Positions 1 to 6,745 of a DNA stretch of 6,814 nucleotides are shown here, in pieces (position 1 is the stretch's first letter; the number at the start of each line of letters is the position of its first letter). The stretch is from an uncultured Pseudomonadota bacterium. GTDB taxonomy: Bacteria; Lernaellota; Lernaellaia; Lernaellales; Lernaellaceae. The DNA is taken from contig CALBTQ010000786.1 in assembly GCA_937967875.1 (NCBI GenBank), positions 1 through 6,814 of the forward strand, written 5' to 3'. The position numbers and the translations under genes are program-made. The notes beneath the pieces were generated by a model. The model made no database searches. It was given only the letters and a program-made list of their open reading frames with translations, and was not told the DNA's origin.

Positions 1-80
1 CTTTCGTCGCCCATCGGATCATGAAAAATTCTTTTATAAATGACAGGTTGCATAGTGATTCCTTCATGGCAAAGGACTAA

Positions 81-125
81 CTTTTCCGCACGCTGCCGTG
101 TCCAACGGCTGTTTTCGTGGAAAAG
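81..125 (+). other. Nested hairpin in the efflux operon leader (possible weak terminator or 5' UTR structure)
   Basis: The outer arms CTTTTCC (81-87) and GGAAAAG (119-125) are perfectly complementary. After a two-base bulge, 90-92 pairs with 116-118. An inner hairpin GCCGT (95-99) / ACGGC (105-109) has a five-base loop and is followed by TGTTTT (110-115). This gives about 15 base pairs in 45 bases. The inner stem plus T-run resembles a weak intrinsic terminator for something upstream. The complete fold would lie seven bases before the adaptor's Shine-Dalgarno, so it could also affect translation. The pairing is seen directly; any function is inferred. Confidence 0.35.
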
Positions 126-131
126 ACTCCG

Positions 132-137
132 AAAGGG
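132..137 (+). promoter_or_regulatory. Ribosome binding site fixing the adaptor start at 144
   Basis: AAAGGG lies six bases before ATG 144. The upstream in-frame GTG at 117 lacks a comparable site and sits inside the 81-125 hairpin. ATG 144 also gives a normal-length lipoprotein signal peptide, so it is preferred. Confidence 0.6.
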
Positions 138-143
138 CATTCG

Positions 144-1382
144 ATGAACCGGCAAAGCACTCATCTCTCAATGATCGTGGTCGCGGCCATCCTCTCGTTC
201 CTCCTGACATTTTTCAGCGGTTGCAGCCAACAGGACAACGGTGAGATGAAAAACTCCGGGCGACCGATTCCGGTGCGGACAGTCGGTCTGGAACGCGGAA
301 ATCTGCCCTATGAGCTGGAACTCACCGGCGAAATCATCGCCCCCGAACGCGCGCAAATCGCCCCGACCATCGGCGGGCGAATCTACCGCATTAGCGTCCG
401 TCTGGGCGACCGGGTAAAGCGCGGTCAGGTGCTGGTGCAGTTGGATACCAACATTCTCGCCGCGAAATACGCCGAAGCCAAAGCCGGACTCGCGGCGGCC
501 GAAGCGGCTGTCATTCGCGCCAAGGCGGAAAACGACAACGCGACCACCGAGCTCAAGCGCATCGAGACATTGGCGAAAAACGGCTTCGTCACCCAACAGG
601 AATTGGACACGGCGCGAACCGGCGCGCAGGGTGCGCAGGCTTCGTTCGCCTCCGCCAAAGCGCAACGCGATCAGGCGCAGGCGCAAGTCGGTTCGGCGGC
701 CGCGCAGATCTCCGAAACCGCGATGACCTCCCCCTTCGACGGGATGGTCGAAAGCCGTTCGTTGGATCCGGGCAATGTGGTCAGCGCCGGCACGCCGATT
801 CTCGCGGTCACGCGCACCAACCCGGCCATGTTGCGTTTTTCCATTCCGGAGCGACATATCGGCGCGGTTAGCGAGGCGATGCGTTCCGCCACGCCCGTCG
901 TGGAATTGCAGGTGGACGCATTCCCAGAGGAGATCTTCACCGGCACGATAGCGCGGATTGCGCCCGTGCTCACGGCCAACAGCCGCGCGCGGATTGTCGA
1001 AGCGGAATTCGTCAACGACGACAACCGCCTGCTGCCGGGCATGTACGGCCGGCTGCGCCTGCAACTGGGCATGGCCGAGAACGTCTTGCTGCTGCCCCTC
1101 GTCGCCCTGGTGGAAAATTCCGCCGACAAGGAGGACAACGGCGCCGCCGAAAGTGTGGGCAAGGTGTACATCATGAGTGACGGCGCCGCCAAGCTGACCG
1201 AAGTGCGCATCGGCCATCGCCAGGGTGATCGCGGCGAAGTGCTTAGCGGCTTGAACGACACGGATCAAATCATCGTCGAAGGACAGCATCTCCTGCGCGA
1301 CGGCGCGAAAGTGCAAACGACAGACGGAGCCAAGGCCTCCGCCGACGCGCCGGCGGCAAGCGGCGAGGAACAACAGCAATGA
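144..1382 (+). CDS. RND efflux pump periplasmic adaptor (membrane fusion protein), lipoprotein
   Basis: This 412-residue protein bridges an inner-membrane RND permease and an outer-membrane channel. Residues 1-27 are a lipoprotein signal: a hydrophobic core, then FFSGC with the acylated Cys at 27 (Phe at -3 is somewhat unusual). A beta/lipoyl half-motif around residues 60-95 (ending RGQVLVQLD) leads into an Ala-rich alpha-hairpin at about 100-190, followed by the second lipoyl half (SPFDGMVESRSLDPGNVV), a beta-barrel and a membrane-proximal domain. The hairpin tip carries R139-x3-L143-x6-T150. This matches the Rx3Lx6S channel-docking motif of AcrA-type adaptors, with Thr for Ser. The tail is short, polar and Gln-rich. 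The stop overlaps the permease start (ATGA, 1379-1382), so the two are coupled. Substrates cannot be inferred. Start choice: see the ribosome binding site at 132-137; GTG 117 would add nine residues. Confidence 0.92.
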   Translation: MNRQSTHLSMIVVAAILSFLLTFFSGCSQQDNGEMKNSGRPIPVRTVGLERGNLPYELELTGEIIAPERAQIAPTIGGRIYRISVRLGDRVKRGQVLVQLDTNILAAKYAEAKAGLAAAEAAVIRAKAENDNATTELKRIETLAKNGFVTQQELDTARTGAQGAQASFASAKAQRDQAQAQVGSAAAQISETAMTSPFDGMVESRSLDPGNVVSAGTPILAVTRTNPAMLRFSIPERHIGAVSEAMRSATPVVELQVDAFPEEIFTGTIARIAPVLTANSRARIVEAEFVNDDNRLLPGMYGRLRLQLGMAENVLLLPLVALVENSADKEDNGAAESVGKVYIMSDGAAKLTEVRIGHRQGDRGEVLSGLNDTDQIIVEGQHLLRDGAKVQTTDGAKASADAPAASGEEQQQ

Positions 1383-4300
1383 GCCTTCCCGAGCGCGCCA
1401 TTCATCGGCCGGTCACCACCTTCATGGTGTTTGTCGGCATCGTGCTGATCGGCCTGGTTTCGTTTCTGCGTTTGTCTATCGACATGCTGCCGGAGATCGA
1501 CTTTCCCTCGGTGTCGATCATCACTACCTACCAGGGCGTCGGTCCCGAGGAAATCGAAACGCTGCTGACCGAGCCGATCGAGCAAGCGGTCAGCACCGTG
1601 CAGGGCGTCGAGCGCATCGAGTCCTATTCCATCGAAGGCCGCAGCCGGGTGCAGTTGCAGTTTTCCTGGGGCGCTTCGCTGGAAGCGGCGGTCAACGACG
1701 TGCGTGCCGCCGTCGAGCGCATTCGCGACGATATGCCCGAGGAAGCCGACGCGCCGGTCGTGTTCAAATTCGACTTGTCCTCATTCCCGATCATGATGAT
1801 TTCCCTGTCGGGCGATATGGAGCCGTGGCGGTTACGGCAGTTCGCCGACGAAACCATCAACTATCAGCTCGAACGAGTGCCCGGCGTCGCGTCGGTGGAC
1901 ATTCGCGGCGGCGACAAACGCGAGGTTCACGTCAATCTTAACATCGACCGGCTGGCCGCGTACGGTCTGACCTCCGCGGATATCGTCGCCGCTGTGGCGC
2001 GCGACAACATCAACATTTCGGCCGGCAACATGCGCGAACAAGGCAAGGAAGTAATCATCCGCGCACTGGGCGAATACCAGGATGTGGAGCAAATCGCCCA
2101 AGTCGTTTTGGCCGCGCGCGACGGACAACTAATCAAGGTCGGTGATGTCGCCGAAGTGGTCGACTCATCCGAAGAACCAGTCAACGCCGTTTTCGTCGAC
2201 GGCGAACCGGGCATCCGCCTTTCGATCTCTAAATTGTCCGGCGCCAACACGGTCGAGGTCGCCGATCGCGTGCAGGCGGAAATCAAACGGATCAACCGCG
2301 ATTACCCCAACCTCGAACTCAAGCCGATGTTCGACACTTCCACCTACATTAAAAACAGCATCAACAACGTCGAACAGGGCATCCTCTTTGGCGCGGGGCT
2401 GGCGCTGTTGGTCTTGTTTTTCTTCTTGCGCACCGCACGCGCCACATTCACCATCGCCGTATCGATTCCGGTCGCGGTGATCGGCACCTTCGCCCTGATG
2501 TACTTGGGCGACTTCACGCTGAACATGATCACCTTCGGCGGCCTCGCATTGGGCATCGGCATGATTGTGGACAACGCAATCGTCGTGCTCGAAAACATCC
2601 AACGCTATCGCGAACAGGGGATGGAGCGGCGCAGCGCGGCGATTCGCGGCAGCCGCCAAGTATCTACGGCGATCATCGCATCGACGATCACCACCGTTTG
2701 CATTTTCATTCCCGTCCTTTTTCAAGAAGGCTTCGCCGGAATTTTCTTCTCGGAAATGGCGTTTGTGGTTACGTTCGCCCTCATCTGCGCCCTGCTCGCC
2801 GCCTTGACGTTGGTGCCGGTGCTCGCCTCGTTAACCGGTCGCCGCACGAAAGTCATCAGTAAGGAAATCCCCTGGCTCAACCGGTTGCAGGACGCCTATG
2901 GTCGCTTGTTGGACAAGGCGTTGCACCACAAGCGTCTGGTGTACCTGACGGCCCTGGTTTTGCTGATCGGCTGCCTCATGCTGGCTCCCTTTATCGGCCA
3001 GGAATTGATTCCGCAAGGCGATCAAGGAGATGTCCGCATCGACGCCGAACTGCCGGTCGGTTCGCCGTTGGACAAAACCATCGAGGTCGTCAACGAAGTG
3101 TCCGAACGGGCAAAAGCCGCGGTGGGGGAAACCGAAGCGGTAATGGGCGTCGCCGGCCCGCCGGGATATTATTCGACGGCAGGAAAAAACGGCGTATCGG
3201 TGCGCTTGAAGTTGGTCGATCCCAATCAACGCAAGCGGTCGGACCAGGAAGTGGCGAATGGTCTGCGCCCGGTGATGAGTAAAATTCCTGACTTCAAACC
3301 GCGCATTCGCGCCAGCGAAGGTTTCTTTTTATTCCGCATGTTGCGCGGCGGCGGTGAGCGCCTCTCGGTGGAAATTCGCGGTTATGATCTGGCCGTCGCT
3401 TCGGTGCTGGCGCAACAAGTCGCCAACCGCATGGAAAAGGTCGATGGCATAACCGATGTGGACATCGACCGCAAGGAAGGCAACCGCGAAGCGGTCGTGC
3501 TGATCGATCCGGCTAAAGCGGCCGACCTGGGCCTGACCGTCGGCGGCATCGGGCGGGAATTATCCACCTATTTGCTCGGCGCCGGCGCGACCTACCTCCG
3601 CCAGGGCGGCGACGAATTCCGCATTCTGGTGCGTTTGCGCGAATCCGATCGATACCACACCGATCAGTTGGAGCGATTGCCGCTGATGACCAACGACGGT
3701 CGCATCATTCAATTGGGCGATGTGGCCCGGGTCGAGCGAGCTGAAGGCCCGGTATCCATTCGCCGGTTGAACCAGGAGCGCGTCGTCACCGTATCGGCCG
3801 GCTTCGCCGATGTCGACCTGGGATCGATCGTCGATCAAGTGCGCAATTCCTTGAACGACTTGCCCGTACCCGAGGGTTTCAGCATTTCGATGGGCGGCGA
3901 ATTCGAGGAACAGCAAAAGACATTTTCGCAATTGTTGGTCGGCCTGATCCTGGCCATCGCGTTGGTCTACATGGTCATGGCTTCGCTATTCGAATCGTTG
4001 CTGCACCCGCTGGTCATGTTGTTGTCGATTCCCTTCGCGCTGATCGGCATCATCTTGACTCTCCTGATAACCGGCACGACGCTCAATATGAATTCCTTCC
4101 TGGGCGCAATCGTTTTAGTCGGCGTCGTGGTTAACAACGCCATCGTGTTGGTCGATTACATAAATCTGCTGCGTCGCGAACACGGCATGGAATTGATGGC
4201 CGCCGTCACCGAAGGCGGACGCCGCCGCCTGCGCCCGATTCTGATGACCACGCTGACCACCTCGCTAGCGCTGGTGCCCGTCGCCCTGGGCATCGGCGAA

Positions 4301-4438
4301 GGCAGCGAAATGCAGGCGCCGCTGGCGCGCGTGATCATCGGTGGATTGCTGTCCTCGACACTGATTACGTTGGTGTTCATTCCGTGTCTTTACGTCAGCT
4401 TGGAGACATTCCGCGCCCGGCATCGCGCCACCGAATAA
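1379..4438 (+). CDS. RND (AcrB/HAE1-type) efflux permease, inner-membrane subunit
   Basis: This 1019-residue proton-driven exporter is close to AcrB length (1049). The RND layout is clear: TM1 near residues 13-30 after an RPV motif, a periplasmic porter loop at about 40-330, TM2-6 at 334-480, TM7 at 519-538, a second porter loop at about 540-850, and TM8-12 at 852-1000. TM4 reads GIGMIVDNAIVVLENI, with D398 matching AcrB D407 but N399 replacing D408. TM10 reads GVVVNNAIVLVDY, with N919 at the position of AcrB K940. The RLRPILMT motif before TM11 is kept. This VDN/VNN combination is, as I recall, typical of a widespread non-AcrB branch, so the gene looks intact rather than decayed. GAGGAA at 1365-1370 is a good ribosome binding site eight bases before the ATG. 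The gene overlaps the adaptor by four bases. No TolC-like channel gene follows. The substrate is unknown. Confidence 0.95.
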   Translation: MSLPERAIHRPVTTFMVFVGIVLIGLVSFLRLSIDMLPEIDFPSVSIITTYQGVGPEEIETLLTEPIEQAVSTVQGVERIESYSIEGRSRVQLQFSWGASLEAAVNDVRAAVERIRDDMPEEADAPVVFKFDLSSFPIMMISLSGDMEPWRLRQFADETINYQLERVPGVASVDIRGGDKREVHVNLNIDRLAAYGLTSADIVAAVARDNINISAGNMREQGKEVIIRALGEYQDVEQIAQVVLAARDGQLIKVGDVAEVVDSSEEPVNAVFVDGEPGIRLSISKLSGANTVEVADRVQAEIKRINRDYPNLELKPMFDTSTYIKNSINNVEQGILFGAGLALLVLFFFLRTARATFTIAVSIPVAVIGTFALMYLGDFTLNMITFGGLALGIGMIVDNAIVVLENIQRYREQGMERRSAAIRGSRQVSTAIIASTITTVCIFIPVLFQEGFAGIFFSEMAFVVTFALICALLAALTLVPVLASLTGRRTKVISKEIPWLNRLQDAYGRLLDKALHHKRLVYLTALVLLIGCLMLAPFIGQELIPQGDQGDVRIDAELPVGSPLDKTIEVVNEVSERAKAAVGETEAVMGVAGPPGYYSTAGKNGVSVRLKLVDPNQRKRSDQEVANGLRPVMSKIPDFKPRIRASEGFFLFRMLRGGGERLSVEIRGYDLAVASVLAQQVANRMEKVDGITDVDIDRKEGNREAVVLIDPAKAADLGLTVGGIGRELSTYLLGAGATYLRQGGDEFRILVRLRESDRYHTDQLERLPLMTNDGRIIQLGDVARVERAEGPVSIRRLNQERVVTVSAGFADVDLGSIVDQVRNSLNDLPVPEGFSISMGGEFEEQQKTFSQLLVGLILAIALVYMVMASLFESLLHPLVMLLSIPFALIGIILTLLITGTTLNMNSFLGAIVLVGVVVNNAIVLVDYINLLRREHGMELMAAVTEGGRRRLRPILMTTLTTSLALVPVALGIGEGSEMQAPLARVIIGGLLSSTLITLVFIPCLYVSLETFRARHRATE

Positions 4439-4450
4439 TCGCATCCTTTC

Positions 4451-4481
4451 TTGACTTGCCAAATGGCGACACCACTATTAA
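4451..4481 (+). promoter_or_regulatory. Candidate sigma-70-type promoter for the phosphoesterase-acetyltransferase pair
   Basis: TTGACT (4451-4456; five of six match the -35 consensus) is followed after 19 bases by TATTAA (4476-4481; four of six match the -10 consensus). It lies just after the permease stop and about 60 bases before the next start, with transcription expected to begin near 4488. The spacing is longer than the 17-base optimum. If real, it separates the second gene pair from the efflux operon. I see no clear terminator between the permease and this site, so read-through is also possible. Confidence 0.42.
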
Positions 4482-4488
4482 AGTGCCT

Positions 4489-4517
4489 GTCCGGCCGCGA
4501 TGGCGAACGTCCGGCCG
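4489..4517. repeat. 9-bp direct repeat, 20-bp spacing, in the leader of the lipoprotein gene
   Basis: GTCCGGCCG occurs at 4489-4497 and again at 4509-4517, a 20-bp period close to two helical turns. Each copy contains the self-complementary CGGCCG, so the copies could also pair as a 6-bp stem with a 14-base loop. The repeat starts about where transcription from the candidate promoter would begin and ends 12 bases before the Shine-Dalgarno. It could be a regulator site or leader structure, or chance in GC-rich DNA. Confidence 0.35.
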
Positions 4518-4529
4518 TACTTCGCATTG

Positions 4530-4535
4530 AAGGAG
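4530..4535 (+). promoter_or_regulatory. Strong ribosome binding site fixing the lipoprotein start at 4542
   Basis: AAGGAG at 4530-4535 lies six bases before ATG 4542, an ideal distance. An in-frame ATG at 4500 would place 14 extra residues, partly charged, before the signal peptide and has no comparable site. ATG 4542 yields a textbook lipoprotein signal. Confidence 0.8.
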
Positions 4536-4541
4536 ACGCAC

Positions 4542-5849
4542 ATGAATTCCTCCCCTCGTTGGTTTCTGCTCCTCGTTCTCATGCTTCTACCGGTGTTAAT
4601 GATCGCTTGCGGAGACGATGACGACGACAACGACGATGACAACGCCGGCGATGACGACACAAACGATGACGATATCGATGATGACGTTTCCAGTGACGAT
4701 GATTCCGTCGATGATGATGACGATGACACGATTGACGACGATACGATCGACGATGACACGATCGACGACGATACCGATGATGATGACACCGGCGACGACG
4801 ACATCACGCCGATCGACTGCCCGGCGGTGATCACCCGTCAGCCTTACTTGCAGTTGGCGACGCAAACCGGCATTCACGTGTTGTGGCGTTCCGATCAAGA
4901 AGGCGATTCATTGGTCGAATGGGGCGAAACCGAAGACCTCGGCGAGTACGTCTACGACGAATCTTTCACCGACAAACACGAACTGGTGATCGAGGGGCTC
5001 GAACCCGGGACGGAATATTTTTACAAAGCGCGCACCTGCCTGGATGAAACCACGGTCGCCTCGTTCCGTACCGCGCCGCAGCCGGGCACGCCGTTCAACT
5101 TCGTCGGCTTTGGCGACAACCAGGATGGCTGGGAAACATTCACCGAAATCGCCGCGTTGATGTACGACAAACATCCCTGGTTGGCCATGTCCGTCGGCGA
5201 CATCGTCGACGACGGCTGGCATTTGGAAGATTTCGAACAGCAGCTCTTCGGCCCCGGTGAAGATTTATGGCGTGAAGCACCGCTGTATGTTTCCATCGGC
5301 AACCACGAAGGGCTGGCGCCGAATTTCTTCGACGCATTCCACTTCCCCAACGACGACAAGGCTTATTATTCCTTCACATGGGGCAACGTGTTCTTCCTCT
5401 GCCTGGCGCTGGACACTTGGCATATCGCCATCCCCGGCACGCCGCAATACAAATACATGGTGCAGGAGTTGTCCTCCGACGCGGCGCAAAATGCGGACTT
5501 CCGTGTCGTCTTTTTCCACACGCCGCCCTGGACCGAAGGCTGGGACAGTTACGACGGTGAATGGTACGTGCGCATGTTCACCGTGCCGGTGATGGAGCAG
5601 CATAATGTCGACGTGTATTTCAACGGACACACGCACGACTACGAACGCGGTTTGCGCAACGGCGTGGCCAGTTACATCATCGGCGGCGCCGGCGGCGGGT
5701 TGGATTCCTGGGCGCGCGACGTCGAGCACATCACGGTTTATCAAGCGATACACCACTTCGTGAACGTCTCGGTCGACGACTCGACAATGAGAATCGACGC
5801 CATCGATCTGGACGGCAACATTTTCGACACCTACACGATTTCCAAATGA
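4542..5849 (+). CDS. Asp-rich-stalk lipoprotein with purple-acid-phosphatase-like N-domain and metallophosphoesterase domain
   Basis: This is a 435-residue exported protein. Residues 1-23 form a lipoprotein signal ending LMIAC, with the acylated Cys at 23. Residues 25-87 are a low-complexity stalk in which 42 of 63 residues are Asp. A beta-sandwich typical of purple acid phosphatase N-domains follows at about 93-185 (RQPYLQLAT, HVLWRSD, LEPGTEYFYKART); C93 and C166 could form a disulfide. The calcineurin-like domain shows all five blocks: FGD192NQ, GD220IVD223, GN254HE, FFH326T and GH363TH365DYER. Metal-dependent hydrolysis of a phosphoester outside the cytoplasm is the likely activity; the substrate is unknown. 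The canonical DxG block reads DNQ, and the Tyr of the GDxxY block is Asp, so this is not a classical Fe(III)-tyrosinate (purple) enzyme. The stop overlaps the acetyltransferase start (ATGA). Domain assignment is firm; exact specificity is not. Confidence 0.88.
   Translation: MNSSPRWFLLLVLMLLPVLMIACGDDDDDNDDDNAGDDDTNDDDIDDDVSSDDDSVDDDDDDTIDDDTIDDDTIDDDTDDDDTGDDDITPIDCPAVITRQPYLQLATQTGIHVLWRSDQEGDSLVEWGETEDLGEYVYDESFTDKHELVIEGLEPGTEYFYKARTCLDETTVASFRTAPQPGTPFNFVGFGDNQDGWETFTEIAALMYDKHPWLAMSVGDIVDDGWHLEDFEQQLFGPGEDLWREAPLYVSIGNHEGLAPNFFDAFHFPNDDKAYYSFTWGNVFFLCLALDTWHIAIPGTPQYKYMVQELSSDAAQNADFRVVFFHTPPWTEGWDSYDGEWYVRMFTVPVMEQHNVDVYFNGHTHDYERGLRNGVASYIIGGAGGGLDSWARDVEHITVYQAIHHFVNVSVDDSTMRIDAIDLDGNIFDTYTISK
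4614..4802 (+). repeat. Low-complexity Asp-codon tract with a 15-bp tandem repeat
   Basis: This coding tract consists mostly of GAC and GAT (23 and 19 codons), interrupted by Asn, Thr, Ile, Ser, Val, Gly and Ala codons. It contains three 15-bp units encoding TIDDD at 4728-4772 that differ only at third codon positions. The mixed codons suggest selection on the protein rather than recent slippage, although such tracts can change length. On the opposite strand it gives artificial Ser-rich or Val/Ile-rich open frames. Confidence 0.85.
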
Positions 5850-6745
5850 GTCCGGAAGACGATAAAAAAAAACTGATTTATCGCTGCGACTATTATCATG
5901 AGCCGGAGGGCCGGCGTGCCCTCAACACCTTCGTCGGCAAGATATTTGGCGGATTGGATTTTTCTCCGTGGAACGACCTCGGTTACGCCTACCCCGAATA
6001 CAAACCCTTTTCTTTCTTTCATGAGGGGCAAGTCGTCGCCAACGTCTCAGCCTCGGCGATGAATCTTCTGCTCGACGGTCGTGAGCATAAGGCCGTGCAA
6101 ATCGGGACCGTCGCCAGCGATCCGGCATATCGACGTCGCGGATTGATCCGAATATTGATGCAAAAGGTCAATGAATATTGGGAGAACGAACGCTCACTTT
6201 TCTTTCTCTTCGCCAATGAGACGGCGCCGACCTTTTACCAGCAGTTCGGCTTTCGCCCCATGCATGAACACCGTTTCAGTTCCGACGTTCCGGCGTGCAC
6301 CTCACCGCGTGTTTCTACCCGCCGTTTGGATATCGAGCACACCGAAGATCGTGAACTGCTGCATCGCCTGGCTGAGGAGCGCACCGCCGTGTCCGCTCAA
6401 GTCGGCGTTTATCGACAGAGTTGGTTGTTGATGTTTCACGCGGCGGTCGGTCACCCACAACACCTGTATTACCTGGATAACCTCGACGTCGCGATCATCG
6501 CCTATGCATCGGGCGAAACGCTGCATCTGATCGACGTGATCGGGCGGCATATTCCTTCATTCGAAGAAATTTATCCGGCCATCGGCGCACCGCAAATCAC
6601 CAAGGTTGTTTATGCCTTTACGCCCGATTTGCTGGGGATCGACGCTCCCATGGCCCAAGTCGATGTTTCGTCCGAGTTGTTCGTGCGCGGCCCCTTCCCC
6701 GATTTGCCGCAAGCCTTTCGCTTTCCCCTGACCGCGCAAGCCTGA
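5846..6745 (+). CDS. GNAT-family N-acetyltransferase
   Basis: This is a 299-residue cytosolic protein with no signal peptide or membrane segment. The first half is a GNAT fold. The acetyl-CoA-binding motif A reads GTVASDPAYRRRGLIRILM, with the pyrophosphate-loop core R96-R-R-G99-L-I101; the usual final Gly/Ala of R/QxxGxG/A is Ile. Motif B, APTFYQQFGFRP, has Y131 at the usual position of the general-acid Tyr. Residues after about 150 are less recognisable, and the end (FPDLPQAFRFPLTAQA) recalls ~290-residue two-part GNAT proteins. It is shorter than Eis-type enzymes (about 400 residues). The ATG overlaps the phosphoesterase stop by four bases, and no Shine-Dalgarno is visible before it, so translation probably depends on coupling. 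It transfers acetyl from acetyl-CoA to an amine; the acceptor (small molecule, antibiotic or protein) cannot be told. Confidence 0.85.
   Translation: MSPEDDKKKLIYRCDYYHEPEGRRALNTFVGKIFGGLDFSPWNDLGYAYPEYKPFSFFHEGQVVANVSASAMNLLLDGREHKAVQIGTVASDPAYRRRGLIRILMQKVNEYWENERSLFFLFANETAPTFYQQFGFRPMHEHRFSSDVPACTSPRVSTRRLDIEHTEDRELLHRLAEERTAVSAQVGVYRQSWLLMFHAAVGHPQHLYYLDNLDVAIIAYASGETLHLIDVIGRHIPSFEEIYPAIGAPQITKVVYAFTPDLLGIDAPMAQVDVSSELFVRGPFPDLPQAFRFPLTAQA

Larger units (their letters stand above)
1..143. other. Upstream intergenic region of the efflux operon
   Basis: No gene can be supported here. Plus-strand frames read from the window edge reach stops at 22-24, 41-43 and 78-80, so the 3' end of an upstream gene could lie in the first few dozen bases, but the stretch is too short to decide. 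On the minus strand an ATG at 21-23 could begin a divergent gene running off the left edge. A divergent regulator would be usual next to an RND operon, but only seven codons are visible. Positions 24-60 are clearly AT-richer than the flanking genes, as expected for a promoter region. TATAAA at 35-40 resembles a -10 box, but no convincing -35 box lies at the right distance, so no promoter is called. Confidence 0.4.

Noticed and set aside
3..80. Plus-strand frame ending TAA at 78-80 as the tail of an upstream gene
   Set aside because: It uses several codons rare in this window (ATA, AGG, AGT, TCT) in an AT-rich stretch, so it looks non-coding. It cannot be settled without sequence to the left.
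117..143. GTG 117 as start of the adaptor gene
   Set aside because: It has no good ribosome binding site and lies in a hairpin arm. ATG 144 has AAAGGG at proper spacing and gives a normal lipoprotein signal.
168..1379. Long antisense reading frame (403 codons) opposite the adaptor gene
   Set aside because: It is an artefact of GC-rich codon bias: Arg/Gly/His-rich, with no recognisable domain, and fully opposite a well-identified gene.
2165..2725. Antisense frame (186 codons) inside the permease gene
   Set aside because: It is a charged, low-complexity translation opposite conserved transmembrane motifs, with no ribosome binding site or domain.
4500..4541. ATG 4500 as start of the lipoprotein gene
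   Set aside because: It would extend the signal peptide by 14 partly charged residues. AAGGAG at 4530-4535 clearly serves ATG 4542.
4728..4772. CRISPR-like or satellite repeat
   Set aside because: The three 15-bp units are adjacent, without spacers, and in frame within the Asp-rich linker.
4478..4898. Antisense Ser-rich and Val/Ile-rich frames opposite the Asp tract
   Set aside because: They are reverse-complement readings of GAC/GAT repeats. No independent evidence of coding.
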